Positions 47,972 through 58,157 are shown, counted from the stretch's first letter. The stretch: 64,000 bases of DNA from Phenylobacterium sp. (GCA_004799545.1 SSMU01000010.1:1-64000); one strand, 5' to 3'. The notes: generated by a model from the letters alone, not told the origin. Translations and numbers: made by a program.

Positions 47972-48712
47972 GTGGCGAGCCACCCGCCCGTCGAGGCCTA
48001 CGACGAGATCGATTCCACCAACGCCGAGGCCCGCCGCCGCGCGGAGGCCGGCGACGCGGGTCCGATCTGGATCACCGCCGCCGTGCAGACCGCGGGGCGC
48101 GGCCGCCGGGGCCGCGCCTGGTCGACCAACCGCGGCAACCTCGCGGCGACCCTGTTGATGGCCACTGACGCCCCACCGGTCGAGGCCGCGCAGATCTCCT
48201 TCGTGGCCGCCCTCGCCGCCGCCGAACTGGCCGACACCTGTCTGGGAGAGGGCGTCGCCCGGCTGAAGTGGCCCAACGACGTGCTGATCCACGGCAAGAA
48301 GGCGGTGGGCATACTGGTGGAGTCCGGCGCGCGGCCCGACGGGCGGCTGTGGCTGGCGGTCGGGATCGGGGTGAACCTGGCGCACGCGCCGCAGAACGTC
48401 GACCGGCCGGCCGCCGCCTTCGCCGAGCACATGGGCGGCCGCGCCCCGGAGCCGCTGGCGGCGCTGGAGGTGCTGGCCAACCGCTTCGAGGCCTGGCGCC
48501 ACGCCTGGGCCACGCAGGGCTTCGCGCCGGTCGCCCGCGCCTGGACAGTTCGCGCCATGGGCCTCGGCCAGGCCTGCGAGGCGCGCCTGCCGAACCGGAC
48601 GCTGACCGGTGTGGCCGAGGGGCTCGATCCGGACGGGGCGCTGCGCCTGCGGCTGGACGACGGGACGCTGGAGCGGATAACGGCGGGCGACGTGTTCTTC
48701 GGGGAAGCGTAG
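47972..48712 (+). CDS. birA: Biotin--[acetyl-CoA-carboxylase] ligase
   Basis: A 246-residue ligase that attaches biotin to the biotin carboxyl carrier protein. The biotinyl-AMP loop is GRGRRGRAWST, and the catalytic Lys region is LKWPNDVLIHGKKAVGILVE. There is no N-terminal winged-helix domain, so it is the monofunctional type and not a repressor. GTG 47972 is the start; upstream in-frame sequence lies inside nuoN. Its position after nuoN is widespread in alphaproteobacteria. coaX follows after 9 bp. Confidence 0.93.
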   Translation: MASHPPVEAYDEIDSTNAEARRRAEAGDAGPIWITAAVQTAGRGRRGRAWSTNRGNLAATLLMATDAPPVEAAQISFVAALAAAELADTCLGEGVARLKWPNDVLIHGKKAVGILVESGARPDGRLWLAVGIGVNLAHAPQNVDRPAAAFAEHMGGRAPEPLAALEVLANRFEAWRHAWATQGFAPVARAWTVRAMGLGQACEARLPNRTLTGVAEGLDPDGALRLRLDDGTLERITAGDVFFGEA

Positions 48713-48721
48713 AGAGCGCCC

Positions 48722-49495
48722 ATGCTGCTCGCCATCGAACAAGGCAACACCAACACCCTGTTCGCCGTCCACGACGGCGAGCGGTGGACCGCCCAATGGC
48801 GCGCCGCCACCGAGGCCAGCCGCACGGCGGATGAATACGCCGTCTGGCTGTCGCAGCTGCTCAACATGGCAGGCCTGCAGCTAGGCGTGTTCGACGGCTG
48901 CATCATCTCCAGCGTGGTGCCGCAGTCGATCTTCAACCTCAGGAACCTGGCGCGCCGCTACCTGCACGTGGAGCCCCTGGTGATCGGCGAGAACGCCGAG
49001 CTGGGCATCGAGGTCAGGATCGACAAGCCGTCCGAGGCCGGCGCCGACCGCCTGGTCAACGCCATCGGCGCCCACGTGGTCTATCCGGGCGACCTGATCG
49101 TTATCGATAGCGGCACCGCCACCACCTTCGACCTCGTCGCGGCGGACGGCGCCTTCGAAGGCGGGGTCATCGCGCCCGGGATCAACCTCTCCATGGAAGC
49201 CCTGCACAACGCCGCCGCCAAGCTGCCGCGGGTGGCCATCCAGAAGCCGCAGCGGGTGGTGGGCACCGACACGGTCGGCGCCATGCAGTCGGGCGTGTTC
49301 TGGGGCTATGTGGCGATGATCGAGGGGCTGGTGACGCGTATCAAGGCCGAGTGGGGCAAGCCCCTGACCGTGGTCGCCACCGGCGGCGTCGCCTCCCTGT
49401 TCCACGGCGCGACCATGGGCGTCGACCACTTCGACCCAGATCTCACCATTCGCGGCATGCTGGAAATCTGGCGGCGCAACCAAGGCCCGCAGTGA
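48722..49495 (+). CDS. coaX: Type III pantothenate kinase
   Basis: A 257-residue kinase for the first step of coenzyme A synthesis from pantothenate. The phosphate motif is [10 protein letters not shown] (with Glu in place of the more usual Asp), followed by GADRLVNA and the second phosphate motif DSGTATTFD. The ASKHA fold and length fit CoaX. The stop overlaps the next ATG (TGATG), coupling it to ribonuclease J. Confidence 0.95.
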   Translation: MLLAIEQGNTNTLFAVHDGERWTAQWRAATEASRTADEYAVWLSQLLNMAGLQLGVFDGCIISSVVPQSIFNLRNLARRYLHVEPLVIGENAELGIEVRIDKPSEAGADRLVNAIGAHVVYPGDLIVIDSGTATTFDLVAADGAFEGGVIAPGINLSMEALHNAAAKLPRVAIQKPQRVVGTDTVGAMQSGVFWGYVAMIEGLVTRIKAEWGKPLTVVATGGVASLFHGATMGVDHFDPDLTIRGMLEIWRRNQGPQ

Positions 49496-51177
49496 TGCCC
49501 AAAGCCAAATCCGACGACGAGCTCGTCTTCCTGCCGCTCGGCGGGTCGAACGAGATCGGCATGAACTTCAACCTCTACGGCTTCGGCCCGCCGCACGACC
49601 GGCGCTGGATCGTGGTCGACCTGGGCGTCACCTTCGGCGACCAGACGACGCCGGGGGTGGAGATCATCCTGCCCGACCCGAGCTTCATCGAGGCCTATGC
49701 CGACCGCATCCTGGGCATCGTGCTGACCCACGCCCACGAGGACCACATCGGCGCCGTCGCCTGGCTGTGGCCGCGGCTCAAGGCCCCCCTCTACGCCACC
49801 CCGTTCACCGCCTTCGTCCTGCGCGAGAAGCTGCGCGAGGCGGACCTGCTGGACGAGGTGGAGATCACCGTGGTGCCGCTGGGCGGCAAGATCGAGCTCG
49901 GCCCGTTCAGCCTCGAGCTGATCACGCTCACACACTCGATCCCCGAACCGAACGGCCTGGCGATCAAGACCCCGCTCGGCGTGATCCTGCACACCGGCGA
50001 CTGGAAGATCGATCCCGACCCGATGTTGGGCGCGCCCACCGACGAGGGGGCGATCCGCCGCCTGGGGGACGAGGGCGTGCTGGCCATGGTCTGCGATAGC
50101 ACCAACGTCTTCGTCGACGGCCGCGCGGGTTCGGAGTCCGAGGTCCGCGCCACCCTGATGCCGCTGATCGCCGGGCTGAAGGGCAAGGTGGCCGTCGCCT
50201 GCTTCGCCTCCAACGTCGCCCGGATGGACAGCGTCTGCCGCGCCGCCGAAGCCGCCGGGCGGCGGATCTGCCTGGTCGGCCGCTCCATGCGGCGGATGTC
50301 CTCGGCCGCCAAGTCGGTGGGCCTGATGGAGGACCTGCAGCCCTTCCTCGAGGAGAACGAGGCCGGCAAGTTCCCGCCGGAGAAGGTGCTCTACCTGTGC
50401 ACCGGAAGCCAGGGCGAGCCGCGGGCCGCCCTGTCGCGGATCGCCGACGGCACCCATCCGCACGTCAAGCTGGGCGCGGGCGACAGCTGCATCTTCTCCT
50501 CGCGGGTGATCCCCGGGAACGAGATCCCGATCCGCAACCTGCAGAACAAGCTCGCCGACGGCGGGGTGCGGCTCTACACCGAGCGCGACCACCCGGGCAT
50601 CCACGTCTCCGGCCACCCGTGCCGCGACGAGCTGGCCGACATGTACCGCTGGGCGCGCCCGACGATCGCGGTGCCGACCCACGGCGAGCGCCGCCACCTG
50701 CTGGAGCACTGCGCCTTCGCCCGCGACCTGCAGGTGCCGCAGCAGCTGGCGCCGCGCAACGGCGACATGGTCCGCCTGGCGCCCGGCCGCGCCGAGGTGA
50801 TCGACGAGGTGCCGGCCGGCCGGATCTACGTCGACGCCGGCGTGCTCACCCCGGAGAACGGCGAGGCGCTGCGCGAGCGCCGCCACGCCGCGTTCAACGG
50901 GGTGCTGGCGGTGTCGGTGGCCCTGGACGGCCGCGGCCGCATCGTCTCCGGCCCGCAGGTCCGCGCCCTCGGCCTGCCCGGCGATGCGGACAATCCGCTG
51001 GAGGACACCCTCGACGACCTGGCCGACGAGGCCGAGCGGGCGCTGGAGCGGCTGAAGGGCCCCGAGCGCGAGCTGGACGAGCAGATCGAGACGGCGATGT
51101 CCCGCGCCGTGAAGAAGGCCAGCCAGCGCATCTGGGGCCGCCGTCCGGTCGTCGAGACGACGGTGCTGCGCATCTAG
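49495..51177 (+). CDS. rnj: Ribonuclease J
   Basis: A 560-residue exo/endoribonuclease of the metallo-beta-lactamase/beta-CASP family involved in RNA turnover and rRNA maturation. The zinc motif HAHEDH is in VLTHAHEDHIGAVAWLW, further metal ligands lie in ILHTGDWKID, and beta-CASP residues are in CTGSQGEPRAALSRIADG and VSGHPCRDELADMY. The start ATG 49495 overlaps the coaX stop; codons upstream in the same frame belong to a spurious extension. An aldo/keto reductase on the minus strand ends 12 bp later. Confidence 0.95.
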   Translation: MPKAKSDDELVFLPLGGSNEIGMNFNLYGFGPPHDRRWIVVDLGVTFGDQTTPGVEIILPDPSFIEAYADRILGIVLTHAHEDHIGAVAWLWPRLKAPLYATPFTAFVLREKLREADLLDEVEITVVPLGGKIELGPFSLELITLTHSIPEPNGLAIKTPLGVILHTGDWKIDPDPMLGAPTDEGAIRRLGDEGVLAMVCDSTNVFVDGRAGSESEVRATLMPLIAGLKGKVAVACFASNVARMDSVCRAAEAAGRRICLVGRSMRRMSSAAKSVGLMEDLQPFLEENEAGKFPPEKVLYLCTGSQGEPRAALSRIADGTHPHVKLGAGDSCIFSSRVIPGNEIPIRNLQNKLADGGVRLYTERDHPGIHVSGHPCRDELADMYRWARPTIAVPTHGERRHLLEHCAFARDLQVPQQLAPRNGDMVRLAPGRAEVIDEVPAGRIYVDAGVLTPENGEALRERRHAAFNGVLAVSVALDGRGRIVSGPQVRALGLPGDADNPLEDTLDDLADEAERALERLKGPERELDEQIETAMSRAVKKASQRIWGRRPVVETTVLRI

Positions 51178-51189
51178 CCGGAGGCCGCC

Positions 51190-52161
51190 CTAGGGCGTCG
51201 CCAGGCCAAGCCCGTCGATCGCGGCGATCCGCTCCGGCTCCATCGGCGCGGCCGCTTCGGCGGCGACGCACATGGCCAGTTCCGCGCGGCTCTTCACCCC
51301 CAGGACCACGGTGTCGATGTTGGGCATCGACAGGGCGTAGCGGTGGGCGACGTAGGCCGGATCCTCGCCCCAGGTTGCGCAGAGGGCGCGGAAGGGCGCG
51401 GCGCGGTCGTAATCGGCGCGGTCGGGGCTATTGGGCGAGAGCTCGCGGTCGATGGCGGCGGTGAGCGCGCCGGCCTGGACCGCGCGGATGCCCATGACGC
51501 CGCAGCCGGCGGCCCTGGCGTCGGCCGCGACCTCGCGCGGGCGGGCGGGCTCGGCGTAGCGTTTCAAGGCGCCGGGCGAATCCATCAGGTTGGCGATCGC
51601 CTGGACCACGTCGGGCCGCGGCGTGCGTTGGATGGCGGCGATCACCGGCGTCGGGACGCCGATGCCGGTGATGCCCCAGGCGGCGATCTTGCCCGCCGCC
51701 TTGAGCGCCTCGAAGGTCTCGACGACCTCGGTCTCATAGAGCGACCAGGCGGTGGAGAAGCGGTCGCGGCTGGCATTGCCGTGGGCGTAGTCGAAGCCGT
51801 CGGCGTGCAGGTTGGAGTGCAGGAAGAAGACGTCGATCCGCTCCAGGCGCATGGCCGCCAGGCTGGCCTCCAGGGAGGCGGTGAGTTGTCCCGCGACGTC
51901 GCGCGGCTCGGGTGAACCCAACTGGCATTTGGTGGTGAAGCGGACGCCGGCCGGCGGACGGCCCGCGAAGGCCTCGCCGATGAAGGCCTCGGCGTTGCGG
52001 TACATGGGCGCGGCGTCGATCAGGGTGATGCCCGCATCGATGGCGGCGTGGACGGTGGCGAGGGCCTCTTCGTGCGTCGTCTCACCCCAGATCTGGCCGA
52101 TGCCGCCGCCCAGGGTGAGGCGGCTGACCGGGCCCAAGGGCCCCAGAATGGCCGTGCGCAT
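51190..52161 (-). CDS. Aldo/keto reductase
   Basis: A 323-residue (beta/alpha)8 reductase. The tetrad is visible: Asp in LIDAAPMY, Tyr in PMYRNAEAF, Lys in FTTKCQLG and His in FFLHSNLH. It is not closely similar to the aldo/keto reductase at 20416. The start at 52161 is chosen because GGAGGG lies 6 nt upstream; the in-frame ATG at 52167 touches that site. It is divergent from the CoA-transferase gene and lies within what looks like an insertion between rnj and mce. Confidence 0.88.
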   Translation of the reverse strand: MRTAILGPLGPVSRLTLGGGIGQIWGETTHEEALATVHAAIDAGITLIDAAPMYRNAEAFIGEAFAGRPPAGVRFTTKCQLGSPEPRDVAGQLTASLEASLAAMRLERIDVFFLHSNLHADGFDYAHGNASRDRFSTAWSLYETEVVETFEALKAAGKIAAWGITGIGVPTPVIAAIQRTPRPDVVQAIANLMDSPGALKRYAEPARPREVAADARAAGCGVMGIRAVQAGALTAAIDRELSPNSPDRADYDRAAPFRALCATWGEDPAYVAHRYALSMPNIDTVVLGVKSRAELAMCVAAEAAAPMEPERIAAIDGLGLATP

Positions 52162-52258
52162 GTTCATCCCTCCCGCCTTCCGGCACGCTAGCACGGTCGC
52201 GGCGGCTTGCCGCGAAGGCTGCGGCCGGATTTGATGGCCGCGAGGAGAGCCTCCGAAG

Positions 52259-54523
52259 ATGTCAGCCTACGCCGGCGTGCGGATCGTGGACTTCAGCCAG
52301 GGCGTGGCCGGGCCGATGGCCGCCATGCTGCTGGGCGATTTCGCCGCCGAGGTGGTCAAGGTCGAGCCGCCGGAGGGCGACCGGCGGAAGGACCGGCCGG
52401 GATATCTGGCCTTCAACCGCAACAAGCAGGTGCTGACGCTGGACCTTGAGACGCCCGCGGGCCTCGCCGCCGCGCGCGAGCTGATCGCCGGCGCGGACGT
52501 GGCGATCTTCGATGCGGCGCCGGGCCAGCTGGAGGCGCTGGGCCTGGACGCCGCCACCCTCACCGCCGCCCATCCGGCGCTGATCCACGCCTGGATGCCG
52601 CCCTACGGGACCACCGGGCGCTGGAGCCAGCTGCCGCCGCATCACAGCCTGCTCACCGGGCTGACGGCGACGGCGTTCAAACAGGGCGCCTATGCCGACC
52701 AGCCGGTGCATCTGGTGCTGCCGGTGCTGTGGTACGCGCAAGCGGTGATGGGCGCCTCGGCCATCGGGGCGGCGCTCTACGAGCGGGGCCGGAGCGGCCG
52801 AGGGCAGGGCGTGGTGGTCAGCGGCCTGCACGGCACGGCCGAAGCCTCGGGCGCGTCGCGGATCCAGGCGGCGCCGCCGCTGCCGCGCGGCATCCCGCCC
52901 GGCGCCAACCCGCGCTACCGCCTCTACCAGTGCGAGGACGGCCAGTGGTTCTTCCTGGGCACCCTGTTCACCAACTTCTACCGCAAGGCCTTCGAGACGC
53001 TCGGCTTCGGCGACGCCTTCGAGGCGTTCGAGATCGACATGGTCGCCGCCCGCGACCTGTTGATGGAGATCTTCGCCACCCGGCCGCGCGACGAATGGCT
53101 TGAGCTGCTGCAAGCCAATGACGTGCCGTGCGGGCCGGTCGGCTCCCGCGAGGCCTGGTTCGCGGGCGAGGTGGTGCGCGAAGGCGGCATGCGGCTCAGC
53201 TTCGACCATCCGGAGCTCGGCGAGGTCGCCATGCCCGCGCCGCCCGCCCGGCTGAGCGCCACGCCCGCCGAGGTCCGCGCCCTGCCGCAACGGGTCGCCC
53301 AGCCGCCCGCCTGGTCGCCCCGCGCCCTGGGACCGGCCAAGGCTGGCCCGACGGCGCCGCTGGCCGGCGTGCGGGTGCTGAACCTCGGCACGGTGATCGC
53401 CGGCGCCTATGCGGGGACCCTCCTGGCCAACCTCGGCGCCGAGGTGGTGAAGATCGAGTCCCGCGACGCCGACCCCTTCCGCTCCGACGGCCACCAGTTC
53501 CTGCACTACAACCGCGGTGTGCGCGGCCTGGGCCTCGACCTCAAGCAGCCGGCGGCGCGGGCCCTGTTCCTCGACCTGGTCAGGGACGCCGACGTGGTGA
53601 TCGACAACTACCGCCTGGGCGTGCGCGCGCGGCTGGGCATCGACTATCCGGCGCTCCGGGCGGCGAACCCGCGGATCATCTCCTGCTCGGTCAACGCCTA
53701 TGGCGACACCGGGCCGCGCGCTGCACGGCCGGGGTTCGATCCGCTGCTGCAGTCGGAGGGCGGGATGATGGCCGGGCAGGGCGGGAACGACGATCCGATC
53801 CTCTACACCATCGCGGTCAACGACGTGGCGACGGCCGGGGTGGTGGCGGCCTCGGTGATCGCCGCCCTCAACGCCCGCGACCGGACCGGTGAGGGCCAGG
53901 AGATCCTCACCAGCCTGATGGCCCAGAGCCTGCTGTTCCAGATCGGCGAGGTGACCACTTATCCAGGCCGGCCGCCCAATGACCTCGGCGGGCTCGACTG
54001 TATCGGCGTCTCGGCCCTGCACCGCTTCTACGCCTGCGCGGACGGCTGGATCGGCCTGGTCTGCGAGCGGCCCGACGAGGTGAGGGCGCTGGGCCGGACG
54101 CTGGGGCTCGACCTGGGCGATCCGGCTGAGGCGCTCGCTGCCCCGCGCGATGGTGACCTAGCCGCCGCCCTGGACGCCGCCTTCCTAGCCCGGCCGCGCG
54201 AACCCACCCTGGACGCCCTGCTGGCGGCCGGCGTGGCGGCGGCCCCGGCGATCCGCGGCGCCGAGGCGCTGCAGAGCGACTGGCTGTGGGAGAACGACTT
54301 CTTCCAGCACTGGGAACACGGCCGGCTCGGCCCCGTGCAGGGGATCCGCAGCTTCTTCGACTTCTCCCGCACCCCGTCGGGCTACCGCCATCCGACCCCG
54401 GAGCTGGGCGAGCACAGCCGCGAGCTGCTGGCCGAATTCGGGATCTCCCCGGAGCGGATCGAGGCGCTGTTCGCCGCCGGCGCGGTGTTCGAGCCCGAGC
54501 GGACCCTGACGCCCGCGCAGTAG
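52259..54523 (+). CDS. Double-length CaiB/BaiF (family III) CoA-transferase
   Basis: A 754-residue fusion of two family III CoA-transferase units (about 1-365 and 366-754). Both open with the family start (VRIVDFSQGVAGPMAAMLLGDFAAEVVKVE; VRVLNLGTVIAGAYAGTLLANLGAEVVKIE, shortened). In the second unit the CoA-accepting Asp is D522 (AVNDVATAGVVAASVIAAL). In the first, the aligned residue is W158 (PVLWYAQAVMGASAIGAAL), so only the C-terminal unit should be catalytic. Such pseudo-dimers occur for some acyl-CoA transferases and racemases; the substrate is unknown. It is 250 bp upstream of mce, with a MITE-like element between. Confidence 0.87.
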   Translation: MSAYAGVRIVDFSQGVAGPMAAMLLGDFAAEVVKVEPPEGDRRKDRPGYLAFNRNKQVLTLDLETPAGLAAARELIAGADVAIFDAAPGQLEALGLDAATLTAAHPALIHAWMPPYGTTGRWSQLPPHHSLLTGLTATAFKQGAYADQPVHLVLPVLWYAQAVMGASAIGAALYERGRSGRGQGVVVSGLHGTAEASGASRIQAAPPLPRGIPPGANPRYRLYQCEDGQWFFLGTLFTNFYRKAFETLGFGDAFEAFEIDMVAARDLLMEIFATRPRDEWLELLQANDVPCGPVGSREAWFAGEVVREGGMRLSFDHPELGEVAMPAPPARLSATPAEVRALPQRVAQPPAWSPRALGPAKAGPTAPLAGVRVLNLGTVIAGAYAGTLLANLGAEVVKIESRDADPFRSDGHQFLHYNRGVRGLGLDLKQPAARALFLDLVRDADVVIDNYRLGVRARLGIDYPALRAANPRIISCSVNAYGDTGPRAARPGFDPLLQSEGGMMAGQGGNDDPILYTIAVNDVATAGVVAASVIAALNARDRTGEGQEILTSLMAQSLLFQIGEVTTYPGRPPNDLGGLDCIGVSALHRFYACADGWIGLVCERPDEVRALGRTLGLDLGDPAEALAAPRDGDLAAALDAAFLARPREPTLDALLAAGVAAAPAIRGAEALQSDWLWENDFFQHWEHGRLGPVQGIRSFFDFSRTPSGYRHPTPELGEHSRELLAEFGISPERIEALFAAGAVFEPERTLTPAQ

Positions 54524-54531
54524 TCTTTTGA

Positions 54532-54665
54532 GCCACGAACCCACACGAACGGACACGAACGCGCTCTGCGAGCGGCAGCGAGCGTTGCAGATTCAAAGGC
54601 GGGTAGATCGCGCCTACGGCGCAGCCGGCAGGAACCGTTCGTGTCCGTTCGTGTGGGTTCGTGGC
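54532..54665. mobile_element. MITE-like element with perfect 30-bp terminal inverted repeats
   Basis: The first 30 bases (54532-54561) and last 30 bases (54636-54665) are perfect reverse complements, enclosing 74 bp without a gene. Each arm is itself three units of CACGAAC spaced exactly 10 bp (CACGAACCCA, CACGAACGGA, CACGAACG). No transposase is encoded. The element ends abruptly at bases that do not pair. I see no convincing flanking target duplication. It lies 8 bp after the CoA-transferase stop codon and 108 bp before mce. Confidence 0.8.
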
Positions 54666-54773
54666 CAAATAACATCGCCTCGAGCAGGCGCAGGCCTCGC
54701 CAGCGCAAGGGCCGTCTTTGCGCGACGCCGCGCGATCTCGCGTGCGCGCCCTGCCGGCGCTATACCCGCGGCC

Positions 54774-55196
54774 ATGATCGGAAACCTGAATCACGTGGGC
54801 GTCGCCACCCCCTCGATCGAGGACTCGGTGAAGCTCTATCGCGACATGCTGGGCGCCACCTCGATCGGCGAGACGTTCGCCATGGAGGAGCAGGGCGTCT
54901 GGGTCTGTTTCGTCAACCTGCCGAACAGCCAGATCGAGCTGATCGAGCCCTATGGCGAGACCTCGCCGATCCGCGCCTTCCTTGAAAAAAACCCAAAGGG
55001 TGGGCAACACCACGTCTGTTTCGAGGTGGAAGACATCGAGGCCGCCCGCGACGCGCTGGTCGCCAAGGGCGCCACGGTGCTGAACGGCGGCAAGCCGCGG
55101 ATCGGGGCGCACGGCGTGCCGGTGATCTTCGTCCACCCGAAGGACATGGGCGGGGTGCTGGTCGAGCTGATGAATCGTCCCGAAGGCAAACACTGA
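54774..55196 (+). CDS. mce: Methylmalonyl-CoA epimerase
   Basis: A 140-residue VOC-fold enzyme that interconverts the D- and L-methylmalonyl-CoA epimers in propionate metabolism. The start MIGNLNHVGVATPS is typical, with metal ligands expected at His of LNHVGVA, His of GGQHHVCFEV and Glu of GVLVELMN. The family motif FLEKNPKGGQHHVCFEVEDI is strong. In-frame codons upstream run through the MITE-like element and are not part of the gene. The stop overlaps the next start (TGATG). Confidence 0.93.
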   Translation: MIGNLNHVGVATPSIEDSVKLYRDMLGATSIGETFAMEEQGVWVCFVNLPNSQIELIEPYGETSPIRAFLEKNPKGGQHHVCFEVEDIEAARDALVAKGATVLNGGKPRIGAHGVPVIFVHPKDMGGVLVELMNRPEGKH

Positions 55197-55459
55197 TGGG
55201 CATCCCCACCTGCCTCGCGATCTATTTCACCATCTGGTGGACGGTGCTGTTCGCCATCCTGCCGCTGGGCGTCACCACCCATGCGGAGGCCGGCATCGAC
55301 CTGGGCGACGGCGGCGATCCGGGCGCGCCGGTGGACCCGAAGCTGAAGAAGAAGTTCATCACCACCAGCTGGATCTCGGCGATCCTGTTCGCGATCCTCT
55401 GGGTGGTGCTGCGCTACCACCTGATCCACCTGCCGAACATCCCGGGCGGCGCCCACTGA
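55196..55459 (+). CDS. DUF1467 family membrane protein
   Basis: An 87-residue membrane protein with two helices (LAIYFTIWWTVLFAILPLGV and ISAILFAILWVVLRYHL). The opening YFTIWWTVLFAILPLG matches DUF1467, a small protein conserved between mce and proS in alphaproteobacteria. Function unknown. ATG 55196 overlaps the mce stop by one base. Confidence 0.88.
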   Translation: MGIPTCLAIYFTIWWTVLFAILPLGVTTHAEAGIDLGDGGDPGAPVDPKLKKKFITTSWISAILFAILWVVLRYHLIHLPNIPGGAH

Positions 55460-55548
55460 TCGCAACCCGCGCGCGGTGCGTTGCCAAGCTCTGAGCCGGA
55501 AGGCTATCTGAGCCCCCTCGCGACCGACGGAGCCCCGAAGGATTCCCC

Positions 55549-56865
55549 ATGCGCCTTTCGCGTTACTTCATGCCGACGCTGCGCGAGGCGCCGTCCGACG
55601 CCCAGATCGTCTCGCACCAGCTGATGCTGCGCGCCGGGATGATCCGCCAGGAGGCGGCCGGCATCTATGCCTGGCTGCCGCTCGGCCTGAAGGTGCTTCG
55701 GAAGATCGAGCAGGTTGTCCGCGAGGAGATGAACCGCGCCGGCGCCATCGAAGTGCTGATGCCCACCCTGCAGCTCGCCGACCTGTGGCGCGAGAGCGGC
55801 CGGTATGACGACTACGGCGAGGAGATGCTGCGCATCAAGGATCGCCACGACCGCGACCTGCTGTATGGCCCCACGGCGGAGGAGGTCATCACCGACATCT
55901 TCCGGGCGTATATCAAGTCGTACAAGGACTTGCCGAAGAATCTTTACAACATCCAATGGAAGTTCCGCGACGAGCGGCGGCCCCGGTTCGGGGTGATGCG
56001 CGGCCGCGAGTTCCTGATGAAGGACGCCTATTCGTTCGACATCGACGAGGCGGCGGCGCGCCGGTCCTACAACCGGATGTTCCTGGCCTACCTCAACACC
56101 TATGCGCGGCTGGGGCTGAAGGCGATCCCGGTAAAGGCCGATCCCGGCCCGATCGGTGGCGACCTGAGCCACGAGTTCATGATCCTGGCCGAGACCGGCG
56201 AGAGCGAGGTGTTCGCCCACCGCGACCTGGTGGAGATGGGGGCGCCGGGCCCCGACCTCGACTGGGAGGGCGATCTGGAGGCCGAGGTCACCCGCCGCAC
56301 CAGCCTCTATTCGGCCAGCGACGAGATGCACGACGCGGCGCGGTTCGCGGCGATGCCTGAGGACAAGCGGATGACCGCCCGCGGCATCGAGGTCGGCCAC
56401 ATCTTCTATTTCGGCGAGAAGTACTCCAAGCCGATGGGCGCCAAGGTGGCGGGCCCGGACGGCGCCGACCGCTTCGTGCAGATGGGCTCCTACGGGGTCG
56501 GCGTCTCGCGCCTGGTGGCGGCGATCATCGAGGCGAGCCACGATGAGGCCGGCATCGTCTGGCCGGACAGCGTGGCGCCGTTCGGCGCGGCCGTGGTCAA
56601 CCTGCGGCCCGGCGAGGCGGCCGTCGATGCGGTGGCGGAGCAGGCTTACGGCGCGCTCACCGCCGCGGGCCTCGATCCGCTGCTCGACGATCGCGACGAC
56701 CGGCCGGGCGCCAAGTTCGCCGCCCTCGACCTGGTGGGCATCCCCTGGCAGCTGATCGTCGGGCCGAAGGGCGTCGCCGAGGGTGTGGTGGAGCTCAAGC
56801 GCCGCGCCACCGGCGAACGGCAAAGCCTGCCGCTCGAAGCGGCCCTCAAGGCGATCACCGGGTGA
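55549..56865 (+). CDS. proS: Proline--tRNA ligase
   Basis: A 438-residue class II synthetase that charges tRNA-Pro. Class II motif 2 is [23 protein letters not shown] (shortened: [18 protein letters not shown]) and motif 3 is [14 protein letters not shown]. The length fits the short alphaproteobacterial ProS, which lacks the editing (INS) domain. The anticodon-binding domain occupies about 335-438. Its stop shares GTGA with the lolC start. Confidence 0.96.
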   Translation: MRLSRYFMPTLREAPSDAQIVSHQLMLRAGMIRQEAAGIYAWLPLGLKVLRKIEQVVREEMNRAGAIEVLMPTLQLADLWRESGRYDDYGEEMLRIKDRHDRDLLYGPTAEEVITDIFRAYIKSYKDLPKNLYNIQWKFRDERRPRFGVMRGREFLMKDAYSFDIDEAAARRSYNRMFLAYLNTYARLGLKAIPVKADPGPIGGDLSHEFMILAETGESEVFAHRDLVEMGAPGPDLDWEGDLEAEVTRRTSLYSASDEMHDAARFAAMPEDKRMTARGIEVGHIFYFGEKYSKPMGAKVAGPDGADRFVQMGSYGVGVSRLVAAIIEASHDEAGIVWPDSVAPFGAAVVNLRPGEAAVDAVAEQAYGALTAAGLDPLLDDRDDRPGAKFAALDLVGIPWQLIVGPKGVAEGVVELKRRATGERQSLPLEAALKAITG

Positions 56866-58157
56866 GCACGGGCCAGGCCACCGCCGGCTCGACGGCGGCG
56901 CCGTTCGGCGTCTGGGAGCGGATGCTCGCCAACCGCTACCTGCGCGCCAAGCGCAGCCAGGGCGGGGTGGCGATGATCTCGCTGATCTCGTTCATCGGCA
57001 TCACGCTCGCGGTGGGCGTGCTGATCGTCGTGATGTCGGTGATGAACGGCTTCCGCGCCGAGCTGCTGGGCCGGATCCTGGGCTTCCAGGGCCACGTCTT
57101 CGTGGCCGGCGGGGTGCTGGACGGGGCGGCCCTGCAGCCGGCGGTGCAGCGCATCGTCAAGGTCCCGGGCGTCCTGCAGGCCACGCCCGTCATCCAGGGC
57201 CAGGTGCTGGCCATGGGGCCGAACGCCATCACCGGCGCCATCGTGCGCGGCGTCTCGGCGTCCGACGTGGCCGCCACCAGGATCATCGCCGGCAACATCA
57301 CCCACGGCTCGATCAAGGCCTATGGGGTTGGGGACTACGGCGGCGACACTATCCTGATGGGCGACCGCCTGGCCGAGCAGCTCGGCGTCAAGGTGGGCGA
57401 TAGTCTGAACCTCGTCTCGCCCTCCGGCGGCTCGACGGCGTTCGGCCAGGCGCCGGTGCAGAAGGCGTTCACGGTCGGCGGGACCTTCACCATCGGCATG
57501 AGCCAGTACGACCAAGCTTACATTTACATGCCGCTGCCGCAGGCCCAGCTGTTCTTCGGCCGCGAGGGCTCGGTCGACGAGATCGAGGTCAAGCTCGCCA
57601 ATCCGGACCAGGCGGACAAGCTCAAGGCCGACATCTCCCGGGCCGCCGGTCCGACCGCCATCGTCACCGACTGGACCCAGCGCGACACCTCCTTCTGGGG
57701 CGCGCTGAAGGTCGAGCGCAACGTCATGGGCCTGATCCTCTCCCTGCTGGTGGTGATCGCGGCGATGAACATCATCTCCGGCCTGATCATGCTGGTGAAG
57801 AACAAGGGCCGCGACATCGCCATCCTGCGGACCATGGGCGCCGGCCAGGGCTCGATCCTGCGGATCTTCTTCATGGCCGGGGCGACCATCGGGGCGCTCG
57901 GCACCTTCACCGGCGTGGTGCTTGGCGTGCTGTTCAGCCTCTACATCGACCCGATCCAGGGCTTCGTGGAATGGGCGACCGGCCAGGCGGTGTTCTCCTC
58001 GGATGTCTATTTCCTCAGCCGGCTGCCGGCCAAGGTGGACTGGTCGGAAGTGGCCGCCATCGTGGTCTTCTCGCTGATCATGTCCTGCGTCTGGACCCTG
58101 CCGCCGGCCTGGCGGGCCTCGCGCCTCGATCCGGTGGAGGCGCTCCGCTATGAGTGA
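56862..58157 (+). CDS. lolC: Lipoprotein-releasing ABC transporter permease LolC/LolE
   Basis: A 431-residue inner-membrane protein with one N-terminal helix, a periplasmic MacB-like domain (about 50-280), and three C-terminal helices. It extracts outer-membrane lipoproteins from the inner membrane with LolD. Markers: [29 protein letters not shown] near the start and the ABC-coupling loop [21 protein letters not shown] single permease gene is usual here, acting as a homodimer. GTG 56862 overlaps the proS stop; the 3' end overlaps lolD by 8 bp. Confidence 0.94.
   Translation: MSTGQATAGSTAAPFGVWERMLANRYLRAKRSQGGVAMISLISFIGITLAVGVLIVVMSVMNGFRAELLGRILGFQGHVFVAGGVLDGAALQPAVQRIVKVPGVLQATPVIQGQVLAMGPNAITGAIVRGVSASDVAATRIIAGNITHGSIKAYGVGDYGGDTILMGDRLAEQLGVKVGDSLNLVSPSGGSTAFGQAPVQKAFTVGGTFTIGMSQYDQAYIYMPLPQAQLFFGREGSVDEIEVKLANPDQADKLKADISRAAGPTAIVTDWTQRDTSFWGALKVERNVMGLILSLLVVIAAMNIISGLIMLVKNKGRDIAILRTMGAGQGSILRIFFMAGATIGALGTFTGVVLGVLFSLYIDPIQGFVEWATGQAVFSSDVYFLSRLPAKVDWSEVAAIVVFSLIMSCVWTLPPAWRASRLDPVEALRYE

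Noticed and set aside
54528..54773. Extension of mce through the inverted-repeat element.
   Set aside because: The frame is open by chance through the element; the real start MIGNLNHVG is typical for the epimerase family.
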